DNA of 64,000 nt from Desulfobacteraceae bacterium. Its GTDB lineage: Bacteria > Desulfobacterota > Desulfobacteria > Desulfobacterales > Desulfobacteraceae. The notes under the pieces are model-generated. The model was not told where the DNA came from. It ran no database searches and worked only from the letters and a program-made list of their open reading frames with translations. Positions 16,142 through 25,597 of the stretch are shown here, in pieces. The number at the start of each line of letters is the position of its first letter. Position 1 is the first letter of the stretch. The DNA is taken from assembly GCA_016744295.1 (NCBI GenBank), contig JADGEQ010000016.1, positions 1 through 64,000 of the forward strand, written 5' to 3'. Made by a program: the position numbers and the translations under genes.

Positions 16142-17848
16142 TTAAGGATTCATTTCATAGGTATCAATTAAAGCGTATACATGCTCTTTTAATACTTTTT
16201 CAAACTTCTCATTGTCAACAGCCGGTCTTTTGATCATTTTCAGACAGGCATCCTGTTGGACCTTTGTGGAGAGACTTTTTTCATATAGTTCAAGGCCGAA
16301 CTTTGAAAAATCCCTGACCATAAAATTAAAAATTTGATCCAACAGATCATCGTCGATCTCTTCGATCCCGGCACTTTCAATAATAAGCTGTCCATATGCA
16401 ACCAGGGTAAAAATTTCACCCACACACAGAAGATAATTAAAATCGTTCATCATCTGGTCTTTTAATTCCATCCCCGAAACCATCAGATATTCTTCATAGG
16501 CTTTAATCTGTTCCTTGAATATCTCAATGTTGGGCAAACTTTTTGTGGCATAGGTTTTTCTAAAGTCATGAAATTGAATCTTTGCATACCCTCTTGTGGG
16601 GCCCTGGTTGAAAAGATAATCATCATTTTTAGCCCCGTTCATCTTGGGTATCTCCGGAAATTCGCCGGGATTGAACATATAGCTTGGAATCAGTTTGACA
16701 ATCAGGGCCATGTTCACATGCCGGGTGCCTTCAAGTTTGGGATATCCCCTCAAATCAACCACTGCCTGGCTGAAAAAGTTATCCTTTTCAAATCCCTTTG
16801 CTGCAATGATGTCCCAGAGCATTTCATGGACCGTTTCCCCCTGGATGGCCACCTTCATCTTCATGATCGGATTGTAAAGAAGATAGCGCTTATCATCCTT
16901 TGAGGCACATCTCATGTAGTCGGTTGCCCTGAGGCCGAATAACTTCATGGCGGCAAGACGACAATAGGAATCCAGAAAAAGCTGTTTTACATGGGGAAAT
17001 TCGGTGACATTCTTGCCGTAAAGATTCCGATGGGCTGCATGATTCAAAGATTCGTACAAGGAATGGGTAACAATGCCGATGGCACCGGAACCAATGTTGA
17101 ATTTACAAATATTGATTGTGTTGAGCATGTCATCCCAGGCCTTGGATCCCCGGGAAAGAATAAGATCATCTGTAATGGGATAGTCATGGAGGATAAATTC
17201 AGCCACATAGTTCTGGGCATCAATAACATTTTTAACGCACTCATATTTTTCATGTTTTGAGTCAACAACAAAAAAAACATACTCTTCTGAATCGGCAATT
17301 TTTCCAAAAACAGTGATAATTCCGGCTTCATTTCCGTTACCGATGTAATACTTGGTCCCCCTGGCCACATAGGTTCCGTCATCACAGGGGTGAAGTTTCA
17401 TGGAAGATGAGTAGATATCTGCCCCATGATCTTTTTCCGAAAGGCCAAAGGCGCAGAGGGGGTTTTCCTTGAGGATTTCCGCAGCCTTGAGCTTAACTTT
17501 TTCATTATCCCCCAGGAATACCGGGTCCAGGCCCAATGTTGACACATGGTACATATACCAATAGGCAGAACCGTAAAAACCGCAGATTTCCGAAAATTCA
17601 AACATTCTGTAGGTGCTGTAATACTGATCTTTTGCCCCATATCCCTTTGGCAGAAAAAGGGTTTCAAAGATTTTTTCTTTCTTGATAAATTCAGCAAAGT
17701 CATAGGTGAATTCACGGGCGTGGTAATCTTCATTCAGTTTTTTCAAACCTTTGTTTTCAAACCACTCAATGGTTTTCAACATGATCTCTTTGGATCTTTC
17801 ATCAGGATAATTACGGTCCTGGTATTTTTTCGGGTTAAAAAGCAACAT
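16142..17848 (-). CDS. Acyl-CoA dehydrogenase family protein (long form)
   Basis: The 568-residue protein has the acyl-CoA dehydrogenase fold: an N-terminal helical domain, the FAD-binding middle strand block (CAFGLSEKDHGAD and ARGTKYYIGNGNEAG), and a C-terminal four-helix bundle plus a ~150-residue extension. FAD-dependent alpha,beta-dehydrogenation of an acyl-CoA is the family reaction; the chain length or substrate is unclear. GAGGAGG precedes the ATG. It lies 76 bp downstream of the marR-type gene on the same strand, and a shared 10-bp sequence upstream of both suggests MarR control. Confidence 0.85.
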   Translation of the reverse strand: MLLFNPKKYQDRNYPDERSKEIMLKTIEWFENKGLKKLNEDYHAREFTYDFAEFIKKEKIFETLFLPKGYGAKDQYYSTYRMFEFSEICGFYGSAYWYMYHVSTLGLDPVFLGDNEKVKLKAAEILKENPLCAFGLSEKDHGADIYSSSMKLHPCDDGTYVARGTKYYIGNGNEAGIITVFGKIADSEEYVFFVVDSKHEKYECVKNVIDAQNYVAEFILHDYPITDDLILSRGSKAWDDMLNTINICKFNIGSGAIGIVTHSLYESLNHAAHRNLYGKNVTEFPHVKQLFLDSYCRLAAMKLFGLRATDYMRCASKDDKRYLLYNPIMKMKVAIQGETVHEMLWDIIAAKGFEKDNFFSQAVVDLRGYPKLEGTRHVNMALIVKLIPSYMFNPGEFPEIPKMNGAKNDDYLFNQGPTRGYAKIQFHDFRKTYATKSLPNIEIFKEQIKAYEEYLMVSGMELKDQMMNDFNYLLCVGEIFTLVAYGQLIIESAGIEEIDDDLLDQIFNFMVRDFSKFGLELYEKSLSTKVQQDACLKMIKRPAVDNEKFEKVLKEHVYALIDTYEMNP

Positions 17849-17870
17849 GTTTATCCTCCTCTTTAAGTCA

Positions 17871-17880
17871 GTATACGAAC
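17871..17880. promoter_or_regulatory. Candidate MarR operator, copy 1
   Basis: GTATACGAAC lies 23 bp upstream of the acyl-CoA dehydrogenase start and recurs exactly at 18373-18382 upstream of the regulator gene. The core GTATAC is palindromic. Confidence 0.5.
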
Positions 17881-17924
17881 TAAAAATTTTTGAAAATTAT
17901 GCCTGGCGTTCCGTCTGTTCCGAA

Positions 17925-18359
17925 TCACGACCCCTTTAGAAACAGACTTCGCAGCAGGCGTTTAAAGATTATCTTCTCTTCCATGGTAAAATTGGCCAAT
18001 AAAAAATCATTGCCTTTTTTCCTCACGGTAATCAATTCATTCTTCAGCGTATTTGCCTTGCCTGACGGATACAATCTAAAAACACGCTTGTCTGTATCGT
18101 CTGGTCTTTTCTCGATCCAACCCCCTTCATCCAACCGGTCCAGGATGCCGGATAAAGTTGCTTTATCCAGGATCAACATTTTTCCCAACTCGGCAGCTGT
18201 AGCCCCTTCCTGGTACCAGATGCCTTCAAGAATAAGGTGCTGCATATTGGTCAACCCATATGGGGCCAGCCTTTTTTTTAAAAGACCATGGGCCTTTTGG
18301 TGGGCTTTGGCCAGAAAAAAAAATGTACAATCCGGAATATTGCCCGGTAAATTATCCAT
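17925..18359 (-). CDS. MarR family transcriptional regulator
   Basis: This 144-residue winged-helix repressor is of the size typical for MarR dimers. The recognition region reads GATAAELGKMLILDKATLSG, and the wing is RPDDTDKRVFRLYPSG. I start at the ATG at 18359, preceded by AAAGGAG, rather than at 18410. Its own promoter region and that of the downstream acyl-CoA dehydrogenase gene both contain GTATACGAAC, so autoregulation and control of the dehydrogenase, perhaps released by an acyl-CoA or aromatic acid, is likely. Confidence 0.9.
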   Translation of the reverse strand: MDNLPGNIPDCTFFFLAKAHQKAHGLLKKRLAPYGLTNMQHLILEGIWYQEGATAAELGKMLILDKATLSGILDRLDEGGWIEKRPDDTDKRVFRLYPSGKANTLKNELITVRKKGNDFLLANFTMEEKIIFKRLLRSLFLKGS

Positions 18360-18372
18360 ATCAAACTCCTTT

Positions 18373-18382
18373 GTATACGAAC
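18373..18382. promoter_or_regulatory. Candidate MarR operator, copy 2
   Basis: Second exact copy of GTATACGAAC, 14 bp upstream of the marR start codon and next to its Shine-Dalgarno. Extended context TTTGTATACGAAC is nearly symmetric. Confidence 0.5.
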
Positions 18383-18767
18383 GAATAATAAACCTGAACA
18401 AATTTGTCAATATTATTTGTGGATATTTATTATCCCCATTCCCTGGTGATCACCGATAAATTGATCCGCAAATATAGTTTCCCTGGGGTGATTATAAATG
18501 ACACTTATTCAGATAAGAATTATACCGAGTCCGGGGGGGGGGTGAATCCTGAAAGACCACGATTGTAACCAGTGCTCACCAAATTTGATATATTGGTAGG
18601 TTAATAAGTGTAACCTGAGATGTTTTTTATGCTGGTGTTTTTAACATATGGGAAGGGTTTTATTAAAATTTATTTGTTGAACAACTAGTTATCAAAAGTT
18701 AAAAGAATACCTACTCCTAGCAATTTAAAGATAAATAGTTGTTATAAAAATTCATTGGATTCTCGGG
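18383..18767. other. Gap without recognised gene
   Basis: No coding frame is supported here. It includes a run of ten G at about 18533-18542 and AT-rich sequence toward the end. It probably contains the marR promoter on its left side. Confidence 0.4.
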
Positions 18768-19031
18768 CTATTTCAGTGTAAGAATTGCGTTCTCATTGGC
18801 CAAAACAGCTTCACGAATCTGTTGTTCTTTCGATTCTAAATAATTAACGATGGAATCGTTATCAGATTCATCCCAACGTTTTTTTCCAATTTTAATGAAT
18901 ATTCTGGCACTCCCTGTATCAATGATAAAGTCGTATGATACTGTTATTGAGTTTTCGCGGGAATCAAAATTGTATTCCTTATAAGTATTTTTAAGAAAGT
19001 CCAGAACAGTTTCTTTTTTTGTTGCAGGCAT
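18768..19031 (-). CDS. Small hypothetical protein (87 aa)
   Basis: I do not recognise the family. The 87-residue soluble protein is charged (many Lys, Asp and Glu), has no signal peptide or membrane segment, and alternates predicted helix, strand and helix. AAAGGAGAAA precedes the ATG at good spacing, which supports real translation. It stands alone, with more than 300 bp of non-coding sequence on each side. Confidence 0.65.
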   Translation of the reverse strand: MPATKKETVLDFLKNTYKEYNFDSRENSITVSYDFIIDTGSARIFIKIGKKRWDESDNDSIVNYLESKEQQIREAVLANENAILTLK

Positions 19032-19382
19032 ATGATTTCTCCTTTGTGGGAATGTGGGTTGCTATCAATGAATTTAGCAACTTTTTTCTATGGATCTTAC
19101 AAAAACAATTTTTCGAATAGCCTTTTACAGCTATCTGAAAAATATAGAGCCGTCAACATCATTTTTTGAAAAAGTGCGGACATACATAAATTAACTTTAT
19201 TTGGCGATAAAAAGTAAGAGATATCCACTCGGGTGGTATGGGGATTATATACCAAAAGTATAGGCTTAAATTTTTGTCAAGAATTGACCTGACTTTATTG
19301 ATACTGTGCGCATTCTGTGGCAGTTCGATGTACCCCGTTTATTGGTTAAGACCATAATCCTTCGGAGACCCTTATTCATTAG
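19032..19382. other. Gap without recognised gene
   Basis: Nothing supportable is seen apart from the likely promoter of the minus-strand 87-aa gene at its left edge. Confidence 0.35.
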
Positions 19383-19739
19383 CTCTTTTTTTTAAAGAAT
19401 GCCATTGAAAGCGGTTCTTTAGAATCGGTAATTAAATTGGGTGATATCTGGTCCACGGGTAAGGATGAGGACCTTTCCATGGCAGTGAAGTCATCTCTTT
19501 ATGCTGCAGAGAAGAATAATCCCGAGGCCCAGCTTAAACTGGCCCGATTGGGGTATCAGCAGGCAAGGGAGTTCAATGATTATTACGAAGCTTATTTCTG
19601 GGCTATGCCAGTGGCTGCCGGTAAAAATATGTCGGCCCAGACACTGCTCTTAAAGATTAGAGAAAAGATTCCTGCGGAACACCTGGCACAATTTGAAGCA
19701 GTGGTTAAAAAGGGCATAAAAAGGCTTGAGCGACAATGA
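19383..19739 (+). pseudogene. Sel1-repeat protein remnant, 5'-truncated
   Basis: An open frame of about 118 codons reads as two to three Sel1-like (TPR-type) helix pairs: SLESVIKLGDIW, NNPEAQLKLARLGY, YYEAYFWAMPVAAG, ending with IPAEHLAQFEAVVKKG, a common C-terminal pattern of Sel1 proteins. Upstream it opens from a stop at 19380 with no ATG, and only a TTG at 19437 lacking a Shine-Dalgarno. I read it as the tail of a lost gene. A short expressed protein from TTG is the alternative. Confidence 0.5.
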
Positions 19740-20079
19740 CAAATTGGGCGGTCAGGGTGATTTTTTATTTCTACCCGATATAACCGCCACCCCCACCCAA
19801 AATTCTATCTCAAGATTACAAATGGTATCATTGATATTTTGACCTTCTCCTATCAATTACCACTATAATAATTATCCTTGACTGCTGCAATCCAATTAAT
19901 CGGTCAACAATAATGGAAGAAGCCAGCGGCAAATTCGACCAGGTGGATGATCAGCAAAATAGACACAAGGCTCGCTTTCGTTCTTTCAAAAAACGCCGGA
20001 ATACCAAAACATTGTGGGGTAAATAACTCCATATTCATTTTTTTTATATAAAAAATCACAGCAACCCAAGCGTATATTA
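19740..20079. other. Gap without a confident gene
   Basis: A minus-strand frame (19904-20110) with two hydrophobic stretches overlaps the end of the pseudouridine synthase gene, but it has weak start signals; see rejected items. Nothing else is seen. Confidence 0.3.
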
Positions 20080-20766
20080 TCAAACTATTCCAGGCCATTT
20101 TAACAGCCAAGGATCCTTAAAATTTTCCAGTGCAGCACTAAACCTTTCATTCTTAAAGAAAATTCCGTTATCGGGCAAGCTTACATAACAATATGAAGTG
20201 CCCATATAATCAAAGCGTAACGCATACGAATGCAGGTAGCCCCGATCATATTTTTTACTCTCACCGCGGTAATACAAAGGATCTCCCAAAACCGGTGCAC
20301 CAATACTTTTTAACGCCACACGAAGCTGGTGGGTTTTTCCTGTCAGAGGTCTTAGGATAAATAGCCTGAGACCGTCTCCATATGCTTTGCTGAAAAAATG
20401 GGTCTGTGCAGGATTTACCTTAGTTCTTAACAATTTCCATGCTCCGCGCCGCCCTCGTTCCAGATCCCCGGAAATCAACCCCTGACTTTTTTTCGGTTTT
20501 TTATCGGATAAAGCCAGATAATATTTCTCAATTTGCCTGTTTTGAAATAGCAGGGACATCCCCCTTGCCGCTTGTTTATTTTTTGCAAATAAAATCAGGC
20601 CTGATGTCATACGGTCCAGACGGTGTACTGGGAACAGGTTCATCTCTTTTTCCCTCTCTCTGACATGGTTGATGAGGGATTCACCGTCAACCGATGTATG
20701 AAAATCCACGCCCTGGTTTTTATCAATTACAAAAAAATCTTTATTTTCATCTATTAAGGTATACAT
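20080..20766 (-). CDS. RluA-family pseudouridine synthase
   Basis: This enzyme isomerises uridine to pseudouridine in RNA. The 228 residues form only the catalytic domain, without an N-terminal S4 domain. The catalytic Asp51 is in HRLDRMTSG. Later family motifs are LTGKTHQLRV near residue 145 and the GAPVLGDPLYY turn. Target RNA and position cannot be inferred. It is a single gene on the minus strand, downstream in orientation of a 70-bp gap to hisA. Confidence 0.9.
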   Translation of the reverse strand: MYTLIDENKDFFVIDKNQGVDFHTSVDGESLINHVREREKEMNLFPVHRLDRMTSGLILFAKNKQAARGMSLLFQNRQIEKYYLALSDKKPKKSQGLISGDLERGRRGAWKLLRTKVNPAQTHFFSKAYGDGLRLFILRPLTGKTHQLRVALKSIGAPVLGDPLYYRGESKKYDRGYLHSYALRFDYMGTSYCYVSLPDNGIFFKNERFSAALENFKDPWLLKWPGIV

Positions 20767-20835
20767 AAAAGTCCTGATTTTATATTTTTAAAATACATGT
20801 TCCAATGAAGATTTAAAGGGGGGCATTTAAAACAT

Positions 20836-21600
20836 TCAGGAATTTGTTTGATGCCAGCCAACGACCTCTCTGTAGGAGATACCTCCCCCGAATATATCCA
20901 GGGCGCTGCCAATGGTCAGATCCACCCGGTTTTGCCCCAGTCTTTTTACCGTTTCCAGGTCGGAAAAACGGTTTGCCCCACCGGCATAGGTGACGGGAAT
21001 GGGGGCGTATTTACCCAGCAGTTCCACCAGCTCTGTCTGGATACCCTGCATCATCCCTTCCACATCAACCCCGTGGACCAAAAATTCGTCACAAGAGGCT
21101 GCAAGGGTGGTAATGGTTTCCCGGTTAACCGCAACATCGGTGAATTGTTGCCATCGGTCCGTAACGATCCAGAATTTGCCATCCCTTTGTCTACAGCTCA
21201 GGTCCAGGACCAGGTTTTCTTTTCCAACAGCCCGGACCAAGGTATCCAGTTTTGTCTGGTCTATTTTTCCATCTGAAAATACATAGGAGGTAACAATCAC
21301 ATGGCTGGCACCGGCGTTCAGAAAGTTTTCCGCATTGGCGGGGGTTATGCCGCCTCCGATTTGAAGTCCCCCTGGATAGGCGGCTAATGCCGCCAGGGCA
21401 GATGCTGTATTACCGGGTCCCAGGGAGATAACATGTCCCCCGGTGAGCTTGTCGCTCTGGTACATTTTTGCATATTGGGAGGGGGATTTTTCGGTTTCAA
21501 AATTGGTGACGGGCCGTTGTGTGTCTGTATCCTTCAGGGTTCCGCCAATTATTTGAACCACTTTTCCTTGCCGAAGGTCGATGCAGGGTCTAAATTTCAC
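20836..21600 (-). CDS. hisA: HisA, eukaryotic-type ProFAR isomerase
   Basis: This enzyme is phosphoribosylformimino-5-aminoimidazole carboxamide ribotide isomerase, fourth step of histidine synthesis, a (beta/alpha)8 barrel of 254 residues. It begins at a GTG with FRPCIDLRQGKVVQI. The sequence follows the eukaryote-like HIS6 subfamily: the insertion TDTQRPVTNFETEKSPS, GGLQIGGGIT, VLDLSCRQRDGKFW, and a second half-barrel FLVHGVDVEGMMQGI. It is isolated from other his genes here. Confidence 0.85.
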   Translation of the reverse strand: MKFRPCIDLRQGKVVQIIGGTLKDTDTQRPVTNFETEKSPSQYAKMYQSDKLTGGHVISLGPGNTASALAALAAYPGGLQIGGGITPANAENFLNAGASHVIVTSYVFSDGKIDQTKLDTLVRAVGKENLVLDLSCRQRDGKFWIVTDRWQQFTDVAVNRETITTLAASCDEFLVHGVDVEGMMQGIQTELVELLGKYAPIPVTYAGGANRFSDLETVKRLGQNRVDLTIGSALDIFGGGISYREVVGWHQTNS

Positions 21601-21646
21601 TGGGTGTTTTCCTTGATTGCTTCTTGATTGCTTGTTTGATTGAAAG

Positions 21647-22258
21647 TTATAGGCTGGTATTTGCTAGATCGGCATAAAATGCATCCAGGATCTGGAGTAC
21701 CCCCTTGCCCAGTCCATCTGTCAGCAATACCGGGTCCGGGGCATCCAATTCGATTTGTGCTTCATAGGTTTTATTGATCACCGGGGTAAAGCTTTTTCCT
21801 GTGTTTTTTTCAAGGATTAACCGGATGGTCACAACAGCTTTGGGATGCTTGGGATCCAGGGCATCTCCGTAAAAACGGGTGACCTTTCCCCATAACTGGA
21901 AACCGATATCTGCCATGGTATGGGTTGGTACCGGTGAAAAAAGAGGAGATGCCCACAGGTCTTCCTGGATTACTTCGGTGATCATCCGGGCCGGGGAGAC
22001 CATGAAATTATTATGAAAATCAGTTGCAAACCGGGTTGGGCTGAGCCGGTAGACAAATGAATTGGTTTCAAATTCAGGGGAGATGGAAAAGCGGTTAACC
22101 AGCAGGGCTTCTCCTCCGGGGGTTATAGGGTTTGCCATCTGGGAATGTGCCTGGATTCGGTAAAAAGATTTTTCCTGAAATTCGTTCCGGATATTGGCAC
22201 ACCCGGCCAGGATACACAGTGACAAAAAGATTAAAACCGGTCGGCCTTTAGTTTTCAT
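21647..22258 (-). CDS. ABC transport auxiliary lipoprotein (MlaD-partner, PqiC-like)
   Basis: From the ATG at 22258 this is a 203-residue lipoprotein with signal peptide and lipobox LAGC near residue 20, followed by a soluble domain of the ABC-type auxiliary (PqiC/YmbA-like) family. I prefer 22258 to the frame start at 22315 because it puts the signal peptide at the N terminus, and GGAGG lies upstream. It overlaps the mlaD-like stop by 11 bp. It probably forms the outer-membrane end of the Mla-type lipid path encoded by the next three genes. Confidence 0.82.
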   Translation of the reverse strand: MKTKGRPVLIFLSLCILAGCANIRNEFQEKSFYRIQAHSQMANPITPGGEALLVNRFSISPEFETNSFVYRLSPTRFATDFHNNFMVSPARMITEVIQEDLWASPLFSPVPTHTMADIGFQLWGKVTRFYGDALDPKHPKAVVTIRLILEKNTGKSFTPVINKTYEAQIELDAPDPVLLTDGLGKGVLQILDAFYADLANTSL

Positions 22259-23336
22259 TGGTTTTGAGTACCTCCTTGATTCTCTCGGGGGTGTTCTTTT
22301 CCGGAGGACGTTCAAAGAGGAGTCGCCCGGGGTATTTTTTTAATTCAATGCTCAATTGTTTAAGATTATCCGATGTGTCTTCAAAATTTCCAATGGCCCT
22401 TTGGACGGTGTCTCCATTGAGCCAGACCATATTTTCCAGCATTTTTGCGGTTTTATTCAGGCTTTCCAGCATGGTTTCAAGATTTGCACCAAGGCTTGCT
22501 TCAAGGTTGTTCGTCATATTCTTCGTATTGCCGGCGGCGGTTTCAAAATTTTTCAAGGTGTTGTCAATGGGTTGTTTTGCATTTTCTACTATGGTTTTTA
22601 ATCCGGTAAACGAGCCCTGGGCGTCGGCAATGAGCTGGGTGAATTCTTTCGAGCTCAGGGTGTTGGAAAGTGTACGATTGGTTGCCCTGATCTCCTTTAA
22701 CAGCTTTTCCGTCTGACTGGAAATTTTCGTCGTGTTTAGACCGCTGGCTTTCTGGTGCAGGGTTTGAAGGAGGCTTTTAAGTTCCAAGGTGATGTCGGAT
22801 AGCTTTACAACGGAAAGATTGTCCAATAGTTCGTTAAGGGCATCTCCTAACCGCTTCATACTGCTTTTCCGGGAGGGAACATAAAGATTTGCCGGTTGCC
22901 AGGAGATATCAAGAGGTGTTTTACGCCGGCCGGAATAATCTGTTTCAAGATAGGCGGCTCCGGTTAGTCCTTTGAAGGCCAGGTGGATGCTCAGCCCCTG
23001 GGTAATGGCCTTTTGTATTCTGATGAGGCTGGTTTCTCCTGTCTGGCCCACATAACAGTGTTCGGAAAGGGAAAAGGTGACCAACACATAATTGGATGGA
23101 ATATTGTATAGCTTGGTTGGGGTGGTAATGGTTTTGACCGTGCCGATTTTAACTCCCTTGTATTTGACTTCCGATCCAATATCCAGCCCCTGGACCGATT
23201 CGTCAAAATAGGTTTCCCCAAGGGTTTCTGTTTTGAAAAATTTACCGGCCCCAAAGGCGATGAGAAAGGCGGCGCCAAGTCCAAAGGCAAGGATGACAAA
23301 AAGGCCAAGTTTAAAAAAGTTTGCTTTTTGGGTCAT
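22248..23336 (-). CDS. mlaD: MlaD/MCE domain protein
   Basis: This 362-residue periplasmic lipid-transfer protein is anchored by one N-terminal membrane segment (residues ~8-30). The MCE domain follows at ~40-120 (VQGLDIGSEVKYKGVKIGTV), and then a long helical part with heptad-like Leu/Thr/Asn, longer than E. coli MlaD (about 180 aa). MCE hexamers with such helices bridge the periplasm. Gene order permease-ATPase-MCE-lipoprotein is typical. Confidence 0.9.
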   Translation of the reverse strand: MTQKANFFKLGLFVILAFGLGAAFLIAFGAGKFFKTETLGETYFDESVQGLDIGSEVKYKGVKIGTVKTITTPTKLYNIPSNYVLVTFSLSEHCYVGQTGETSLIRIQKAITQGLSIHLAFKGLTGAAYLETDYSGRRKTPLDISWQPANLYVPSRKSSMKRLGDALNELLDNLSVVKLSDITLELKSLLQTLHQKASGLNTTKISSQTEKLLKEIRATNRTLSNTLSSKEFTQLIADAQGSFTGLKTIVENAKQPIDNTLKNFETAAGNTKNMTNNLEASLGANLETMLESLNKTAKMLENMVWLNGDTVQRAIGNFEDTSDNLKQLSIELKKYPGRLLFERPPEKNTPERIKEVLKTNEN

Positions 23337-23339
23337 GTT

Positions 23340-24092
23340 TTATATTTCCGGGTTTCGGTTAAAAAAATTATAGACATAGGAATTTGACTTGTCGGCTTTC
23401 AGTTTACCCGGGGGGCCCTGGGCAATTATCCCCTTGACGTTTTTTTCCAGCATGATGGTGCGGTCCGCAATGGTTAGTATGCTTTCCAGTTCATGGGTGA
23501 CGATCACAAAGGTGATACCCAGAGACGCTTTAAGTTTCAGGATCAGCCTGTCCAGACCGGCAGAGGTCAGGGGGTCGAGACCTGCCGAGGGTTCATCCAG
23601 AAAAAGAATGGCCGGATCCAGGGCCATTGCCCTGGCAATGGCCGCCCTTTTTCTCATTCCTCCGGACAGTTCATCGGGTAACAGAAAGGCTCCCTCTTCC
23701 ATCTCCACAAGACCCAGTTTTACCCGGGCAACAGCTTCAACGGCATCTGTGGGAAGATTGGTATATTCCTTTAGGGGAAGCATGACATTTTCCAGAACCG
23801 TCATGGACCCGAATAATGCCCCGTTTTGAAAGGCTACCCCGATTTTTTGGAGCAGAATCTTTTTGCGCTTTCCCCTGGCCGTTATCATATCCTGGTCATG
23901 GATAATGACCGATCCTGACACCGGGGGAACCAGGCCGATCATGTGTTTTAATACCGTGCTTTTCCCGCATCCGGATCCGCCCAGAATAACGAAAATTTCT
24001 CCCCCCATAATGTCAAAGCTGAGGTTTTCCATGATGGCATGGTTATTGTAGCCGGCATAGAGGTTTCTAACCTTTATTGCTGTTTTTTTCAT
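23340..24092 (-). CDS. mlaF: MlaF-type ABC transporter ATPase
   Basis: This 250-residue nucleotide-binding subunit drives phospholipid movement by the Mla-type complex. Walker A is GGSGCGKST near residue 39, signature LSGGMRKRAAIARAM near 143, Walker B ILFLDEPSAGLDP, and H-loop VTHE. SGGMRKR is characteristic of MlaF rather than other ABC ATPases. It overlaps the permease stop by 4 bp and is followed 3 bp later by mlaD. Confidence 0.92.
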   Translation of the reverse strand: MKKTAIKVRNLYAGYNNHAIMENLSFDIMGGEIFVILGGSGCGKSTVLKHMIGLVPPVSGSVIIHDQDMITARGKRKKILLQKIGVAFQNGALFGSMTVLENVMLPLKEYTNLPTDAVEAVARVKLGLVEMEEGAFLLPDELSGGMRKRAAIARAMALDPAILFLDEPSAGLDPLTSAGLDRLILKLKASLGITFVIVTHELESILTIADRTIMLEKNVKGIIAQGPPGKLKADKSNSYVYNFFNRNPEI

Positions 24093-25219
24093 ACGCCCAT
24101 ATAATAGTAAATAATGGAAAAAATACCGTCAAACACGGCAATCAAAACAATGGAGGAAACAACGGCCCGGGTGGTGGCTTCCCCTACGGCAGAAGGACCC
24201 CTGAGGGTTTGATATCCGCGGATGCAGCCGGTGGCGGCAATGAGAACACCAAAGACAAAACATTTGACAATCCCCCCGACAAAATCCCCCCAGGTTACAA
24301 AATTGACCACCTGATTATAATAGGCAACAAGGGGGTGGCCAAGGGAAACAATTACCACGGCACCTCCTAAAATCCCCACCAGGTTGGCAAATATGGTCAA
24401 AAGCGGAGTGATAAGGGTGGAGGCAATCACCCGGGGGAGGATTAAAAATTTTACCGGATCCATACCCATGACGGTTAATGCATCAAGTTCTTCATTAATC
24501 TTCATGGTGCCTATTTCAGCGGCAAAAGCCGAAGCTGACCGGCCGGCCAGGACAATGGCCGTCATCAGGGGGCCCAATTCCCGGACCGTTGCAATCCCGA
24601 TGAGATTGGCCACATAGATTTCAGCCCCGAACATTTTCATGGGGATGGCTGCCTGGAATGCCATAACAAGCCCCACAATAAAGCTGATCAGGGCCACTAT
24701 GGGCAGGGCATCCACCCCGGCCCGTTCAGCGATCACAAGGGTATCTGCCCAGCGGATATGTTTGGGGCTTTTCAGGCTTGAAATCAGTGCCCAGGTGATT
24801 TCACCAATAAAACTGATGAAAATTTTAGCATCGGATAAAAAATCCCACAGGTTTTTTCCTGTTTGTTCGACAAAGGAGCGGGAGGAGACCGGGAGTGTAC
24901 TTGCTGACTTGCGGTCGGTTTTTTCTGCCAGGATGAGCAGGGGGGTAAATTCGGATTTCAAGCCGTTCACCTGCGGCACTACCCTGTCTTCCCGGTTTTG
25001 ATCCAGTCTTTTTAAGTGGGAAATAAAGGCTGCCCCGGCCATATCCAGATAGTCAACTTCTTCAAGATTGATGATAAGAGTCGCACTTTTTATCTGCCTG
25101 ATGGCCAGGCTTGCCTGGTGCCAGACGGGGGCAATTTCTTTTGCATCCAGCCGGCCCCTAAGGTAAAGGGTTGTTCTTTCAGGTGTTGTTGTGATTGCAA
25201 GTTGGGGCAGGGTGGCCAT
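24089..25219 (-). CDS. mlaE: MlaE permease fused to N-terminal STAS domain
   Basis: The first ~115 residues form a STAS domain (TTLYLRGRLDAKE and INLEEVDYLDMAGAAFISHL), the role played by separate MlaB in E. coli. Residues ~130-376 form MlaE, with five to six membrane segments and the conserved elements ALPIVALISFIVGLVMAFQ, RELGPLMTAIVLAGRSASAF and EIGTMKINEELDAL. It begins the four-gene operon. Confidence 0.92.
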   Translation of the reverse strand: MATLPQLAITTTPERTTLYLRGRLDAKEIAPVWHQASLAIRQIKSATLIINLEEVDYLDMAGAAFISHLKRLDQNREDRVVPQVNGLKSEFTPLLILAEKTDRKSASTLPVSSRSFVEQTGKNLWDFLSDAKIFISFIGEITWALISSLKSPKHIRWADTLVIAERAGVDALPIVALISFIVGLVMAFQAAIPMKMFGAEIYVANLIGIATVRELGPLMTAIVLAGRSASAFAAEIGTMKINEELDALTVMGMDPVKFLILPRVIASTLITPLLTIFANLVGILGGAVVIVSLGHPLVAYYNQVVNFVTWGDFVGGIVKCFVFGVLIAATGCIRGYQTLRGPSAVGEATTRAVVSSIVLIAVFDGIFSIIYYYMGV

Positions 25220-25597
25220 ATATCATCATCTCGTGGAAGTAGTTCCTGGTTTAAAGTTTATGGTATAAAACTTTGGTATAAAACTGTTAACTTCGATGCC
25301 ATTTGCGTATAAAATTACCGGCAATATCAATCCTGTTGGCGTATGGGAAAATCGTGCTCAGGTTTATTTTCCGTATAATAATCACAAATGGAGAAAGGAA
25401 TCAATGGGAATAAGGTTCATGGGTGATCACAGTTTGTTTGAGGTTGGTAATCAGCTTGCAATGCCCGGGAGTCGCAAAATTGTTTGTCTGTGATTTACAT
25501 AGCAGGTGTGGGGTGGTATATTGTCGAAAGGTTCTTGTTTCCGGGAAGTAAATTTCCGGTTTTGATTTAACCCCATGCAAATAAATGAAAGGGTATT
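25220..25597. other. Divergent intergenic region
   Basis: This gap separates the mla operon (minus) from the DUF4388 gene (plus), so it must hold both promoters. I see AT-rich segments (around 25300 and 25380) but no site I can define. Confidence 0.35.

Noticed and set aside
18533..18542. Run of ten G as a phase-variation tract
   Set aside because: It lies in a non-coding gap, not near a start codon or promoter that I can identify.
19904..20110. Possible 68-aa protein with two hydrophobic stretches
   Set aside because: It overlaps the end of the pseudouridine synthase gene, has only a weak Shine-Dalgarno and no known family; left as unproven.
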